From Clonostachys chloroleuca (lineage: Eukaryota; Ascomycota; Sordariomycetes; Hypocreales; Bionectriaceae): DNA of 64,000 bases. Of this stretch, positions 34,101 through 45,075 are shown one piece after another (positions within the stretch are counted from its first letter, which is position 1; each line of letters begins with the position of its first letter). The notes under the pieces are model-generated. The model had not been told where the DNA came from. It ran no database searches and was given only the letters and a program-made list of their open reading frames with translations. The position numbers and the translations under genes are program-made. The stretch spans positions 2,666,001-2,730,000 of the forward strand of contig JBANAY010000003.1 in NCBI GenBank assembly GCA_037952775.1. Reading direction: 5' to 3'.

Positions 34101-35446
34101 TTCGACTCAACCGATTCTCTGGAGTTGGTCGAGGAGCTCATGCACAAGGCAAATGCCTATGTAGCCGAGCGCCTTGCCCAGGGTTTGCCTGACAAGGCTC
34201 TGCTTCGCCGCCAGGCCCCTCCCAACCCCCGTCGTCTGCAGACCTTTGTTGAGCGCATGACTGCGTTGGGCTATGACATCGATTCCTCAAGCAGCGCTGC
34301 CCTGCAGAACAGCCTGTTCAAGGTCGAGGACTCGGATCTCCGCAAGGGTATGGAGACTGTCCTGGTCAAGTCTATGCAGCGAGCGAAATACCTAATCGGA
34401 AGCAAGACTCCAAGAAGCCTATGGGCTCACTATGCGCTCAACCTCCCACTATACACCCACTTCACGAGCCCTACCCGCCGATATGCTGATGTTATTGTCC
34501 ACCGTCAGCTTGAGGCCGTGTTGTCTGAAGGCAAGGTCGAATTCACTGACGATCTCGAGAACCTGGTCAAGACTGTTGAGGCTTGCAACACTAAGAAGGA
34601 GTCCGCCCAGAACGCCCAGGAACAGAGCATCCACATCGAAGCTTGCCGAACCATGGACAAGAAGCGACAGGAAGCTAATGCTGATCTGATTACTGAGGGA
34701 ATTGTCCTGTGCGTCTATGAGTCCGCTTTTGACGTTCTTATTCCGGAATGGGGATTCGAGAAGCGAGTCCACTGCGACCAGCTTCCTCTCAAGAAGGCCG
34801 AGTTCAGGAAGGAGAAGCGTGTGCTCGAGCTGTACTGGGAGAAGGGTGTCCCCAGCTCCGCTTATGTGCCTGAAGATGAGCGCCCTAAGGCAGCTGCCTC
34901 CCAGAGAATGAACAATGCACTTGCGGCACAGAGGCAGGCCGAAGAGGCCGAGAGAGCCAGGAGGGAGAGGGAAGAGGCTGCTCGCAAGCAGACCGAGACT
35001 GGAACGATCTCAACCGACGACGTTGATGCGTTGTTTGATGACGACGATGACAACACGTCTGATGTGACCGAAGCCATGGCCGGTGCCTCGCTTGCTGAGC
35101 GTCCCACCCAGAGCGTTCCCGGATCACCTGCACGAACCGCTACCAATGCTGGCGATCTGCACCGTACCCGCTCTGACTCCAAGGTGCCTGTTGGAGATGC
35201 TGTCGAGTCCCGCCTGACCAACAAGGACAAGTACTTGCAGCTTTTCACCCTCAGGGAAGAGGGAGGTGACTACATCCAGGATGTCACCGAGATGACCAGA
35301 GTGCCCATCATTCTAAAGACTGACCTGAGCAAGAGCCCACCGTATGTTTATACCTTCTATCTCATTGACGCGTCTTACGTTCGATACTGACATTTGTTCT
35401 ATATAGTTGCCTCACAATCCGCTCTCTAAACCCTTACGCGCTCTAA
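31175..35446 (+). CDS. SSD1: Ssd1 RNA-binding translational repressor (RNase II-like, catalytically dead)
   Basis: Exons 31175-31340, 31504-35341 and 35407-35446 give 1,347 aa. The second intron restores the conserved C-terminus SPPCLTIRSLNPYAL. Ssd1 binds 5'UTRs of cell-wall mRNAs and represses their translation; NDR kinase (Cbk1/COT1) phosphorylation relieves this. The N-terminus is Gln-rich, followed by Gly/Arg/Asn-rich disorder with five HxRxxS motifs. Then come cold-shock-like domains (GILRVNKKNRSDAYVTTTDG; GTLGLLRPSSQ), the RNB domain from about residue 670 (GKIEVGIHIPDVTHFV, YTHFTSPTRRYADVIVHRQL) and an S1-like end. The RNB active-site aspartates are largely missing (TIDYDGGAELGNAVHV in place of the D-rich motif), as in yeast Ssd1. 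A charged tail with an acidic run follows. The gene is convergent with MKT1. Confidence 0.96.
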
Positions 35447-36257
35447 GCAGTGTCCATCAGATTGTCATAAAAAAGATTGACTGTAAGAGTCGGTGCAAGC
35501 AATTGATGCCACAACAAGCCGTTCACCCACCCCTGAGAGGAGGATGCCTCGCCGCGTTGTCGAGAATATAGTGTTTGCCAGATGCGGGCCGCAATGTCAT
35601 GGGTCAAGCCAAGTCGGAGTGTATATTGTTAACAGTAAGGAATGGAATTGTGGAACATGGCGAAGCGACTCAAGTAGCTACAATGATAACCCCAAAGATT
35701 TAGTCTGCAATACAATTCTTAATATATTAATCAGACTGATGGACCGTCTCGTGGGTAGCAAGCATCTGTGTGACATGTTCAAAAACCTCCATCCCCTACA
35801 CAAGAACAGTTCTAGTCGTCAGTGAGCATAGAGGTTTTCAACTGCGAATGTGTGCTATCTTTATTTGGCAATTACCCTAAGGCTAGTGACGAACAAACGT
35901 ACAGATTGGCCAGGCGCCATTCGCTTGTTCTTGTGGTGGGTTATTGTGCCCACCGCCCTTTTCTTTTAAACTTTTTTTTCCTCAAGAGACCATATGGCAT
36001 GGTGTTTTTTATCAATAGTCTGATATGCGTCACAGCTGAGCTCTTCTCCCTCCTTCGTAACGTCGACTAGGCAACAGACAACCTACTTAGTGATTCCTTC
36101 ATCGGTAAGCTAGTCCTGTTCCATATTCCTAATCAATGCCGAGGATATCTACTACAGAACTTCAGGTCGTCTGGACAAGAAGGATCCATTTTACAACCCC
36201 AGCTAGAATAATATCACCCCTCACTCAGCTATGATACCGCTTTTCATTAGAGATGCC
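35447..36257. other. Convergent SSD1/MKT1 3' intergenic region
   Basis: 811 bp between convergent stops. It is A/T-rich (for example around 35690-35735 and 35940-36010) with no recognisable gene; it probably contains both 3'UTRs. Confidence 0.4.
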
Positions 36258-38793
36258 CTAGAACGGCCGTGCATCGAGGTAGTCTTGAGCTTTGGCCCAT
36301 GCTGACTTATCGGCAGCAGGTAGCTCACTGCTTTCCAATGTCTGTACACCTTTGTTGATCGCGTCGATGAAGCCAACGCAAACACGGAAGTCTTCGGTGA
36401 GCGCTTCGGCAAACGGAACAAAGGTTTTGGGAAATTCTTCCAGCCGAGATCCTCTTGCCTCCTTGGTGTCGCTCGCCTCATCTTCGTCGAAGAAGGTTCG
36501 GATGGCAATACCAAGACCGATATCTGGTTCTTTAGAAAATGGGAGCCTAGTCAACTAGATCAGCCATTCTGTAAATATTACGCATAAGCATGTATTTATT
36601 ACCTTTGGCTTATTTGCAAGTAGTCATCGCGCTCGCGCTTACTCTGCCCAAACATGAACATGGATGCAACGATGGCCTCAATAAGATCGCGATCGGCTTC
36701 ACGAACAGTTGTTGATAGTGAGCGGAATGAAAGAAGGCTCTTGTTCAGTGGTCCAGTGTAGCCATAGAACTGGTGTCGAAGCTTCAGTAACGTCGCGCAT
36801 TCACTGATCAGGGCAAGACTCGATTTCTCCTCGTCGGTCCCCTTTCTAGGGTGACCGGGCAGAGGCTCACGGTTTCGGCCGTTCAGGAGACCCAATTTGA
36901 TGAGTTCAAAGGCAAGTAAAGCGGCCTCGTCCAGACCGGTCACTCCCTCACATTCCTCCACGACGTCTTGGACAGCAAGCAACGTGGTTGCCAACGCGTT
37001 CCCCCACGGCGTCAATCTGTGAGAATCGTTTACGTAGCCCCGTAGATGAAGAAAGCGCCAAATTGCCACGGAGGTGACCAATTCGGCACTGTCAATGCCT
37101 CTGATAGCCTTCTCTTTAGCTGTAGTCTTGGCGGCAAATTCATCGTTGGCAAGAGCCAGCACTTCCAAAGACACCGGACCAGCGAAATCCTCGGGGAAGC
37201 AACTCCGGATATCCTCTTCCTTCACGTCCCAAGACCCAACCTTCTGAGAAGGGGGAGGTTGCAAGGAGCTGTGGTTGAGGGTGTAGGAAAATTTGGGATC
37301 AAACCACACTCTCATCTTGACAGCCTTGTGGCCAATACCACGGTGGACTCGAGGGATGATCAACCCCAGAGTTTGCTCTTTGATGGGAACAATTTGTGAC
37401 GTGACGAGCTTCTTGTACTCCTCAGAGGCTACACCATCAAGGGTTGGTTGGACTATGACCTGACCATGGGTTATGCTGTTCAAGGTCCGCGATCCAATCA
37501 GACCCGTGTTCAAGTAGTGAAAGAGTTCTTCGGGTAGCTGAAGGCCCAGATATTCATGGTTATCGCCGGTCAATCGGTCATACTCATTCACCTTTACCTC
37601 GCCGCTCTCGGCGATGTAGATGAAATGATGAACTGCCAATCGTGCCTTGCGGTAGTTATCAAGCCAGTTGGGGTCCTGTGATTGCAGGATATCGTTGAAT
37701 GAAGCGCATGCATTGGCGACGTTCTTATCAGCCGTCCGTAACATGTTGATCGCCTCCATGATGGTGAATTGGTTTTGGTAGATTGATCTGTCTTGCAATG
37801 GCGGAAAGGGGGAGAGGAATGATGTGCCTGTCATTAGCAGCGCATCGATGAACATGGCTTCGCTAACATTAAGTGTGCGCATTAGCTTCTTCTTAGACAC
37901 AGCCGTGACGGTCTTTGCCTCCCAGTCGAAACTGCGAATAACCGAATCCTTAATGGGGTAAAGGAGCAGTTCCTGGGACCCCATGATTCCTGCGCATTGG
38001 TCTGAGTCGATCTTTTCAAAATAAGCAAGCTTAAATGTGCGTCAGTTGAGTCCGTAAGTGATAATGGTATTACCACCAATGTTTGACAGAAACACACCTG
38101 AGCACTCGCGTTGTAAGGAGGGACAAGGAAATGCAGGCTCCTCTCTTTGAGAATACCCTGAAGCAAGGGGTATAGATTTTGGACACGGAAAGCACCTGGT
38201 AAAGGCATGAAGTGTTAACGAGGCGAGTGCGCGTTGGTGAGGAAATCAGCCATGAAGTAAAAGTATACCTGGATTCGCTCCAAAAGCAGTCACTGCCTGT
38301 TCAGCCTCTGACTGCGAGTAGAGATCCCATGCCTCGTTCGTCTTCAGGTTGGCCTCTCGGCCACGCTTCATGGTTACCTCATCTTGTCCGGTGATGGACT
38401 GTCCGTCGAATATGAAGAATGGGATGATGCGATTCTTCTCCCAATTGTCCAGGTCCTCATTGATGTGCGATTGGATTCCAGTCAAGCCACCGAGGGCAGA
38501 AAGAAGAGGTTCATGAGCAGGCGGGGTATCGAGAAGGTAGTTGAGATAGTAGGTAGCATCAACAGCTATAGCACAGTCTTCGAGTTCGGCAAGATTATGA
38601 TTCCTATTGCAGCAGAAGGTCAGCCTTGGCAAGGTCAAGGGGGAGCATGTGGTAGACGCACGTTGCCTGGTCATTGATCCAGGCATCCTCAACAAGGACT
38701 GTTTCCAACAAAGTTAGCACGCATTCGCAGCAGAAGAAGCTATGAAGACCCAGCGTATGTCAGAGCAATGGAGCTTGTATCACAGCCCGGCAT
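36258..38793 (-). CDS. MKT1: Mkt1, XPG-like post-transcriptional regulator
   Basis: Six exons are proposed: 38793..38784, 38698..38662, 38603..38269, 38195..38098, 38029..36603 and 36546..36258. They total 2,196 nt, 731 aa, and stay in phase throughout. In yeast Mkt1 binds Pbp1 and tunes translation or stability of selected mRNAs, including HO. The N-terminal XPG-like fold is seen in LEDCAIAVDATYYLNYLLD and RIIPFFIFDGQSITG. The internal part has LAYFEKIDSDQC, then KKLMRTLNVSEAMFIDALL. The Mkt1-specific C-terminal domain ends ALTEDFRVCVGFIDAINKG. Exons 3-6 are secure. The first, only 10 nt (MPG + T), uses a poor donor (GTGATA) and is the weakest point; the second rests on CTAAC/AACAG signals. 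Nuclease activity is unlikely in this family, which usually lacks the full acidic set. Confidence 0.88.
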
Positions 38794-40387
38794 GTCATAG
38801 AGGATTGTACAAGCCAAAAGCTTACAACCGCCTCAATGCCTACACCTCTAACGAGGCAAGCTGAAATTGGACAACCATAACATGGCCTTCCAAAGGATAT
38901 AGGTTCCCGGCAACTCTGCCGGCGAACAACAAGTCCAGGTCCTTTATGGGAGGGAGTAGGGCTGCGACTTGACTGCACTCTGGCCATCACAGTCGCAAAG
39001 ATCCCATGGCAGCACACGAGGCTCGGAATTACTCACGAGGCATTTCGAACGGCCCTCCTTATGCAAGAACACTTCGTGTACGGTTCGTCGCCGTGGGCGC
39101 CAATGAGGGGGGTTGTTGGAGGAATGTAGGTTTAGGAGGGGCAGATGGAGACGAAATGGCGGAAAGTACTGCACGCTGAATTCGACTTGACGGGCTCGAA
39201 GATGATCAGGATTGGAACCCGGAGCTAGATCGCATCGAAATCGGCGTCGCTGGGTAGGATGATGTGGAACAACAAACAAGTAGCACAGAAAACAGACAGA
39301 TGTCTTTAGTTCGAGATGGCCCCGGAGGGATGCGGGAGAACAGGAGCTAGCCTGTAGACCTGCCTCAACACTGAAGAGCCCCTGCCGCGTCTGGCAGAAG
39401 AGAAAGGATCGCAGCGACCAGAAGAAGAGGCTGCGATGCGTGTATCGAACCGAATCGAAGGAGCGGCGGGATGTTTGTGGGGGTGGATTTTTTTCGATAT
39501 TCAGGCACACCTCAAAAGTCACCAAGTGTTGAGGTTGAGACAGGGAAGCAGCTACCGCTGAAGTGGCGGGCGGCAGGTGAGCAAGCTTGTGAAGTAGACG
39601 CACGTAAAGTGGTACACTCAAGCTTTCGGGCCTGGAAGCGTGGGCCCTGAAGCCCCCATAAGAACAGTGCTTATCCAAAGTACCGACCGAGATGCAGACG
39701 TACCACCGCCTTCGGTGGTACTTGGGAGCTTAGGAGCAGCTTGAGCCCTGGGCAGGCAGCACAACCAACAGCGATTCTAGGAGTACTGAGCAACGAATGC
39801 TACTAGGTGGTTTGTCTATACAGAAGGGGTGCTTTTCTTAATTTGAAAGCCCAGATGAAAATCAAATGGTTTCATTTCGCCTTTGATTATCGAGCTCACC
39901 ATTGTTTATTGGCTTTATACAGCTATCTGGTGCATCAGGTAGGTAAGTATCTACATCAGTACCTGGTACTGACCGAACGTTAAGTGGGCCTGGACTTCAG
40001 ACGCAAGACCGCTGAAGTGGACCTTACTCAGCAGTGTCTGCCCTGTGGAATCAGCACCCCGAACCTCATCTTCCAGCGATTGCATTGTCACTGTGATCGG
40101 CGAATTGCCGAGTCACACGAGCAAGGCATGTTGGATAGGATTGAGGTGTTAGATGCATATCACTTTCTACACAATTGAATTAATGATGAATTACCTAGAT
40201 AAAGGTAAACTATGGCTCAAATCCTGAGCCGCAATAATGTACATTTGCTGACAAGCATGCATTGAACTCGTAACTGGTAGAGATATTGGATTTGAAAACT
40301 GAGTTTCTATAGAACAGGGTAGCACAACAGAACCAGGCCACGCCCAAGATCATTCCCAAAAACTGCTGAGCACAACCAGCAACGCCA
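38794..40387. other. Intergenic: MKT1 upstream region and DUF4246 3' end
   Basis: 1.6 kb without a recognised gene. A 244-codon minus-strand open frame (39678-38944) overlaps the likely MKT1 promoter/leader but shows no domain and a random-looking composition. A perfect hairpin lies at 39700-39721. Confidence 0.4.
39700..39721. other. Perfect 9-bp inverted repeat with 4-nt loop
   Basis: GTACCACCG at 39700-39708 and CGGTGGTAC at 39713-39721 are perfect reverse complements separated by CCTT. It lies in non-coding DNA upstream of MKT1. It could be a hairpin in RNA or a dyad-symmetric protein-binding site; chance cannot be excluded. Confidence 0.6.
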
Positions 40388-43008
40388 CTAGTGCTCACAG
40401 AAGCCCCATTCCATATTTTTGAAATGCGTATCAGTGTCCTTCAATTTTGCTTTCCGCTCCTCCATCAGCTCCAGCCGAAGCTTCTTTGCGGCTTCAGTGC
40501 CAATCGGGAACTCCACATCCCTCTTCACCGACTCCATCAACTCGGGCGGAAGCTTGCCCAGAATCGGCGCCTTGGACAAGTCCCACCATGCCTGCTGCTG
40601 CGGAGGGACGTTGGCGGTTGAGAGCACTGGAACCTGCGGGTCTATCAGGAAGAGTGCCAGGATCTTGCGGTGACCGGGCTTTGTCTTATCTACGAGCTCG
40701 AACGGGCTGACGTGGTGCTGGTAGACATTGGGGAAGAACACCGCCCGGCCTTCGCGGGTGAGCACGCTTCCAATGGTCTGCAGCTTGTGTCCCTCCGCGT
40801 CGATGTCGAATAGCTGCTCGATGGGGTGGAACTCGCCCTGGGCGTAGTTTAGCTCCTGGCTGAGCTCCTCCTCATCGGCCTGGGTGCGGAAGTCCAAGTA
40901 GCAGTCCGTGATGTTCTCGGTATCGTAGTAATACAGGGCTGTCGCGCAAATGTGCTCGTTGTATTGGCCCTCCACATGCCATGAGCCACCCTTGTATTTG
41001 GGGTTTTCCGGTGTAAGATGAATATTGGCCAACTTTACGATGACCTGAGCTCGAGTGGCGTTGTCGAAAAAGCCAGTCGACAGGACCTCCTTTGCGTCTA
41101 CCTGGACGACTTCCTCCATCTCAGAGTCAGCGTCCGGTACGACAAGATCGTGTGTCGAATCCCACCACTGCTCGTTAAGTTCATCGGCGTCCTCTGCGTC
41201 TTCATTATCCTCGTAGCCTGGTCTGTTCGTCATCGAGCAATAATCGCCACAGATGTCGGGGACTTTGCATTTGTGCTCGATATCCCCGACAACAATACGC
41301 TGAGTCTGGAACTCTTCAGGCCATCTCCACACAAGGTCCCAGGCAGGGAGGGACTTTTCAATAAACTGCTCGATCACAGGGTACAATGCCTTGTGCTCGA
41401 TGGGATGCAAGTTATTGATATAGCTGTCGATGCGAGGCTTATCACCACTCAACTCAACATCGCAAGGGAGCCATTGGAATCGGCGAGATAAAGCATGTGA
41501 ATCGAGGTAGTTTTCTGTGTCCCATGATGTTCGGGGGACCTCTGGTACTTCTGGTACGGGGACGGTGACACCGGTACCACAGTACTCAAGACAGTCGCTA
41601 AGGGGGATGCGCTTCTCGGGGACCACACGAGAGAGCCCATAGACTAAGGGGCAGAGAGAGGGATGGACCAGGTCCAGAACTTGGTTGTCGCTGCCAGGGT
41701 GCCAGTCTTTGAGTGATTCATCCACTTTCTCAAGTGGCGCCACAGCAGCCTTCAATGCTGCGGCCATTTCGTCCGTCATAAGCCTGTCCGACTTAATGAC
41801 ACAGGCCGAATAGTCGAATATAGGGACAAGGCCGGTTTCTTCATATAAGTCTGCTTTCTTTAGAAGCTCCTCAATGGCCTAGAGGGGCGTTAGCGCACGC
41901 TATGATAATTTAGACCGGGAGTCACTTACAACATCGGCCATCTGCTCAGTGAAATCTCCATACTTGCGATACTGAGTCCAGGGCATCTTGACCACCTCGT
42001 CCTTCCACTTCTTGGCAATTCGCGGATCCCGGACCTTGCTCCACCAGTTGGGTTTGTTGGTGATGTCCTCAATGAACTTCAGCATGCAGACTTCACGGTT
42101 GGTAAGCGTCACCGCCTCCCAATCTTCGTCTTCAAGTCCTAGGAGGAATGGGGCACGCTCTTCAGGGCTTTTAACCTTGTAGATAATGGGAAGTCCGAAA
42201 CCAGGAACCATGAGGCGGTCTCTTTTGAGCTGGTGTATTTGTAAGTAATGGCTCACAGACCTTCGACGTGACTATGTGGAATAGTCCATTAACTTACAGG
42301 AGGACCGTTGAGTATCCTTTCGACAACATACTCTTCTATGTCGTTCTTATCATGCTCAGAGATGCCGTAGCCATACAGCTCTTTGCATCTGTCACTAGCA
42401 TCCTCAACATTCGGTGGAGGATCTTGTGAAAATTTAATCCAAGCGCCGAGCTCTCCCTTTTGCTTGGAAGAGAGGTGGACCGACTGGCCACTCTTGACGC
42501 TCTCGTTATCTGAATCGTCCTGGTCTCCGTCTTCCTCCTCATCCTCATCGTCGTCGTCATCGTCTTCGTCGTCGTCATCTTCGTCATCGTCTTCCTCGTC
42601 TTCATCGGAATCGTCGTCTTCTAGCTCGTCGTCGTCGACATCGCCGACTTGGATTTCAAGATCTTCTTCCGAGTTCTCATCATCTTCTTCTTCATCCTCA
42701 TCATCACCGAGTTCGTCGTCATCGTCGTCATCCTCATCATCATCGTCCAGAGGCGCAATGTAAGAACGTTGCTCCAATCTTCGGCCACTACGTGTCGTGC
42801 CCTCCGCTGAACCGCTGGAGTCGTTCTGGCCTTCACCGTTCACTTTCTTGGCCTTGGGTTTGTCCTTCGCATCACCGGATTTTGGGGCACCCCGCACTAG
42901 CTCACTGAGCTCTCCCTGGTCGCTCAGCTCCGAGCCGTCGGTGTAGTCAAACGAGGGATGGATAATGCCATCCTCAGGCGTAGGCGAGGCGCTTTCCGAC
43001 CTGGCCAT
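40388..43008 (-). CDS. DUF4246 protein with long acidic N-terminus
   Basis: Exons 43008..42298, 42229..41930 and 41878..40388 give about 833 aa; both introns have GTAAGT donors. The first about 200 residues are disordered and dominated by Asp/Glu runs (GA-rich triplet repeats, roughly 42525-42760). The rest is the fungal DUF4246 domain (VPGFGLPIIYK, EVCMLKFIEDITNKPNWWSK, and the C-terminal core). The core has features expected of a 2-oxoglutarate/Fe(II) oxygenase barrel. GSWHVEGQYNEHICATALYY could supply metal ligands, NVYQHHVSPFE a distal His, and GHRKILALFLIDP an Arg binding 2OG. That functional reading is inference; the family has no established activity that I know of. The start at 43008 is the first ATG of the open frame. 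Confidence 0.85.
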
Positions 43009-44267
43009 TACTATAGAATTCGCATTCAGAGGCGGGGTGGACAGCAGAGGGGAGTTGCAGGCAAATTCACCAAGCTACGGTGGTGGGATGGATGCCCCCA
43101 ATTAATATTATTATATAGAAACGAAAGGTAAGCCGACACACGCCGCAGGATGCACGCTAACAATAGCTCGCAACTGTGTGCCTGGGATGAAAATAGAACA
43201 GAACGCATTTAAAGCTTATTAGTGGACATTGGAGGCTGTACTACATGCAGGAGGAAGCCAAATTACTAACATGCCCGCCCAGCTGAAGCTGCTACACTCC
43301 GGCGGGATCCCGACGACAGAGTCTAGCAGCTCTTGAGTATTAGCACGTGAAGAAAAAACGACCCCGCGATTGAGTGAGAGAACCCTTCAACGGTGTCTCT
43401 CACTGCCTGATTCTCACCGCTAAATAAAAGTGGCGACCAGTTGATCAGGCGGGTTTCATTGCGGGAGATCCACCTTTCTTACAATCTAGTAATTGGTGTT
43501 GGAGCTGACTGAGACGTCGGGTCTTACTTGTTTGTGGCTTGGTATCACGAAGCAGCCTGGCGGCCAACAAAAAGTCCATTTTTCAAGCCTCTAATATGTG
43601 TGTCCTGAAATGCCCGCCCTGAGGGATAAGGCAGGCTAGGAAAGGTTAGCACTTCCCCCTTCTTCCTAATCTACAAATTGCAAATTATCGGGAACTACAA
43701 GACCTGGGAATTCGTCCTTGAATTTATAACTATTGAGTTAGATGTGACAGGTAGTGATTGCCATTATTTTGATGACAGCATCTAATGACCCGCAAGATAA
43801 ACTCATTCACATTAGGACGAGGGTCCCTGAATCACAAACTGGCAATTGGGTGATCCATGACAATATTCCCTGAGTGCAAGATACTTTTCGTTTCGACAAT
43901 ACGATATGATTATCCCTTCACAATGGCAACACTCCATTGGGATAATGCAAGATTTGGGCGGAAAGGGAGGTATTTTGCAGCGTATATGGCAGACCACTGG
44001 GACAGAAGTGTGCAGTTCGGGGCACCGTCACACGACCTAATTCTGAGATGATATCGAAAACGTGATCGAGATCGACATTGGACCGGCGAGACGTCTGCTG
44101 AATCAAGAATTTCTGTGATTTTATGAACGAGCCCTTGACAAACCCGGCTGCCTGATAATTGTGCTACAAGACAACTCTTTGACGCCACGAGGTAAAATGC
44201 CCCATTTTCACAGTCGTGATGGAAATCCGCATTTTCCTCCACAGATTGTTCCGCTTTGCTTTTCCCA
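43009..44267. other. Intergenic: DUF4246 promoter and RPS28 3' flank
   Basis: 1.26 kb with no recognisable gene on either strand. Small open frames here read through low-complexity DNA. Confidence 0.4.
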
Positions 44268-44268
44268 C

Positions 44269-44293
<25 letters not shown>
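44268..44293. repeat. Poly-C tract, 26 bp (G-tract in RPS28 mRNA)
   Basis: Twenty-six consecutive C on the plus strand, starting 15 nt after the RPS28 stop codon on the minus strand. If the RPS28 transcript extends this far its 3'UTR carries an uninterrupted G26 tract, able in principle to form a G-quadruplex or stall polymerases. The exact length may be uncertain in the assembly. Confidence 0.85.
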
Positions 44294-44300
<7 letters not shown>

Positions 44301-44307
44301 CACACAT

Positions 44308-44669
44308 TTATCGCAGACGGCGGGCTTCACGCTCGGACTCGAGGAGGCAGAGGATGTCGTCTTCGCGGACTGTGGGAGCATCCCCGTTAGCAATTTGAAC
44401 TTCCAGCTCCCTCACCGCAATTCCTCCGCGTCCATGGAGAGAAACATACCAGGTCCCTTGACGTTACGGATGATGGATCGGGTCTGGTCGTCCATGAACT
44501 CGACGCGAACCTGGGTGACACCACCACGGGAGCCTACACGTCGTCAGTGAAAATTATTTCGAGGATGGAGAATTTTAATATTCTCCGTTGTGAGGCGAGC
44601 GTCCATACCAGTGCGACCGAGGACGGTCTTCACCTTGACAAGCTTAACAGGGGCCTTGGAGGAATCCAT
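44308..44669 (-). CDS. RPS28: 40S ribosomal protein S28 (eS28)
   Basis: Exons 44669..44609, 44533..44450 and 44369..44308 total 207 nt, 68 aa, the normal length of this small-subunit protein. It sits at the mRNA exit region of the 40S subunit. The sequence is nearly invariant in eukaryotes: [40 protein letters not shown] and the end [14 protein letters not shown]. Both introns have GTATG donors and CTRAC-type branch points and interrupt codons after the first base (G|GC, G|TC). It is divergent from the dioxygenase gene over 406 bp. Because the exons are only 61-84 nt the gene is easily missed by ORF scanning. Confidence 0.97.
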
Positions 44670-45075
44670 TGTGATTTATTGTTTTGAATCGGTTCCTGTG
44701 GTTGAGGATGGAGATGTGCGAAGCGGAGCAGAGTCAAGCAAATCGTAGATCCGGTGTAGTGGGAGAGGAGCGACAACTTTTGTGCTTATCATCAGGGTTT
44801 TCGCTGTGCGGTGGGCCGTCTTTGTGCCCTGTGGTAGTGGCTCACGTGATGATAAGCGGTGCCCTCCCAAGTCATTGTAAGGCGGCCCCACATTGCTGCA
44901 AGTCCGTGTCCGTTGCTCTCCATTTCCAAGCCTCTTATCGTATGTTAGAGATAAGGAACTGACCCGAGACTCGCCCGCTTGCATGAACCATAATGGCATG
45001 TACGACTGAGTCCCGATGTTATTTCAGATCAATCAATTTTCCCTTTTGTTTATTTCATAGCTATTCGATTTAACC
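44670..45075. promoter_or_regulatory. Divergent promoter region of RPS28 and the dioxygenase
   Basis: 406 bp between head-to-head starts, no gene seen. The RPS28 side should be the strong promoter; I could not pick a reliable core element. Confidence 0.4.

Noticed and set aside
39200..39240. tRNA T-loop-like sequence (GGTTCCAATCC) on the minus strand
   Set aside because: The flanking bases do not form a T-stem and no acceptor stem can be drawn.
38944..39678. 244-codon minus-strand open frame upstream of MKT1
   Set aside because: No domain and random-looking composition; lies where the MKT1 promoter and leader should be.
42525..42760. Triplet microsatellite (TCATCG/TCGTCG type)
   Set aside because: It is coding DNA for the Asp/Glu runs of the DUF4246 protein, not a separate repeat element.
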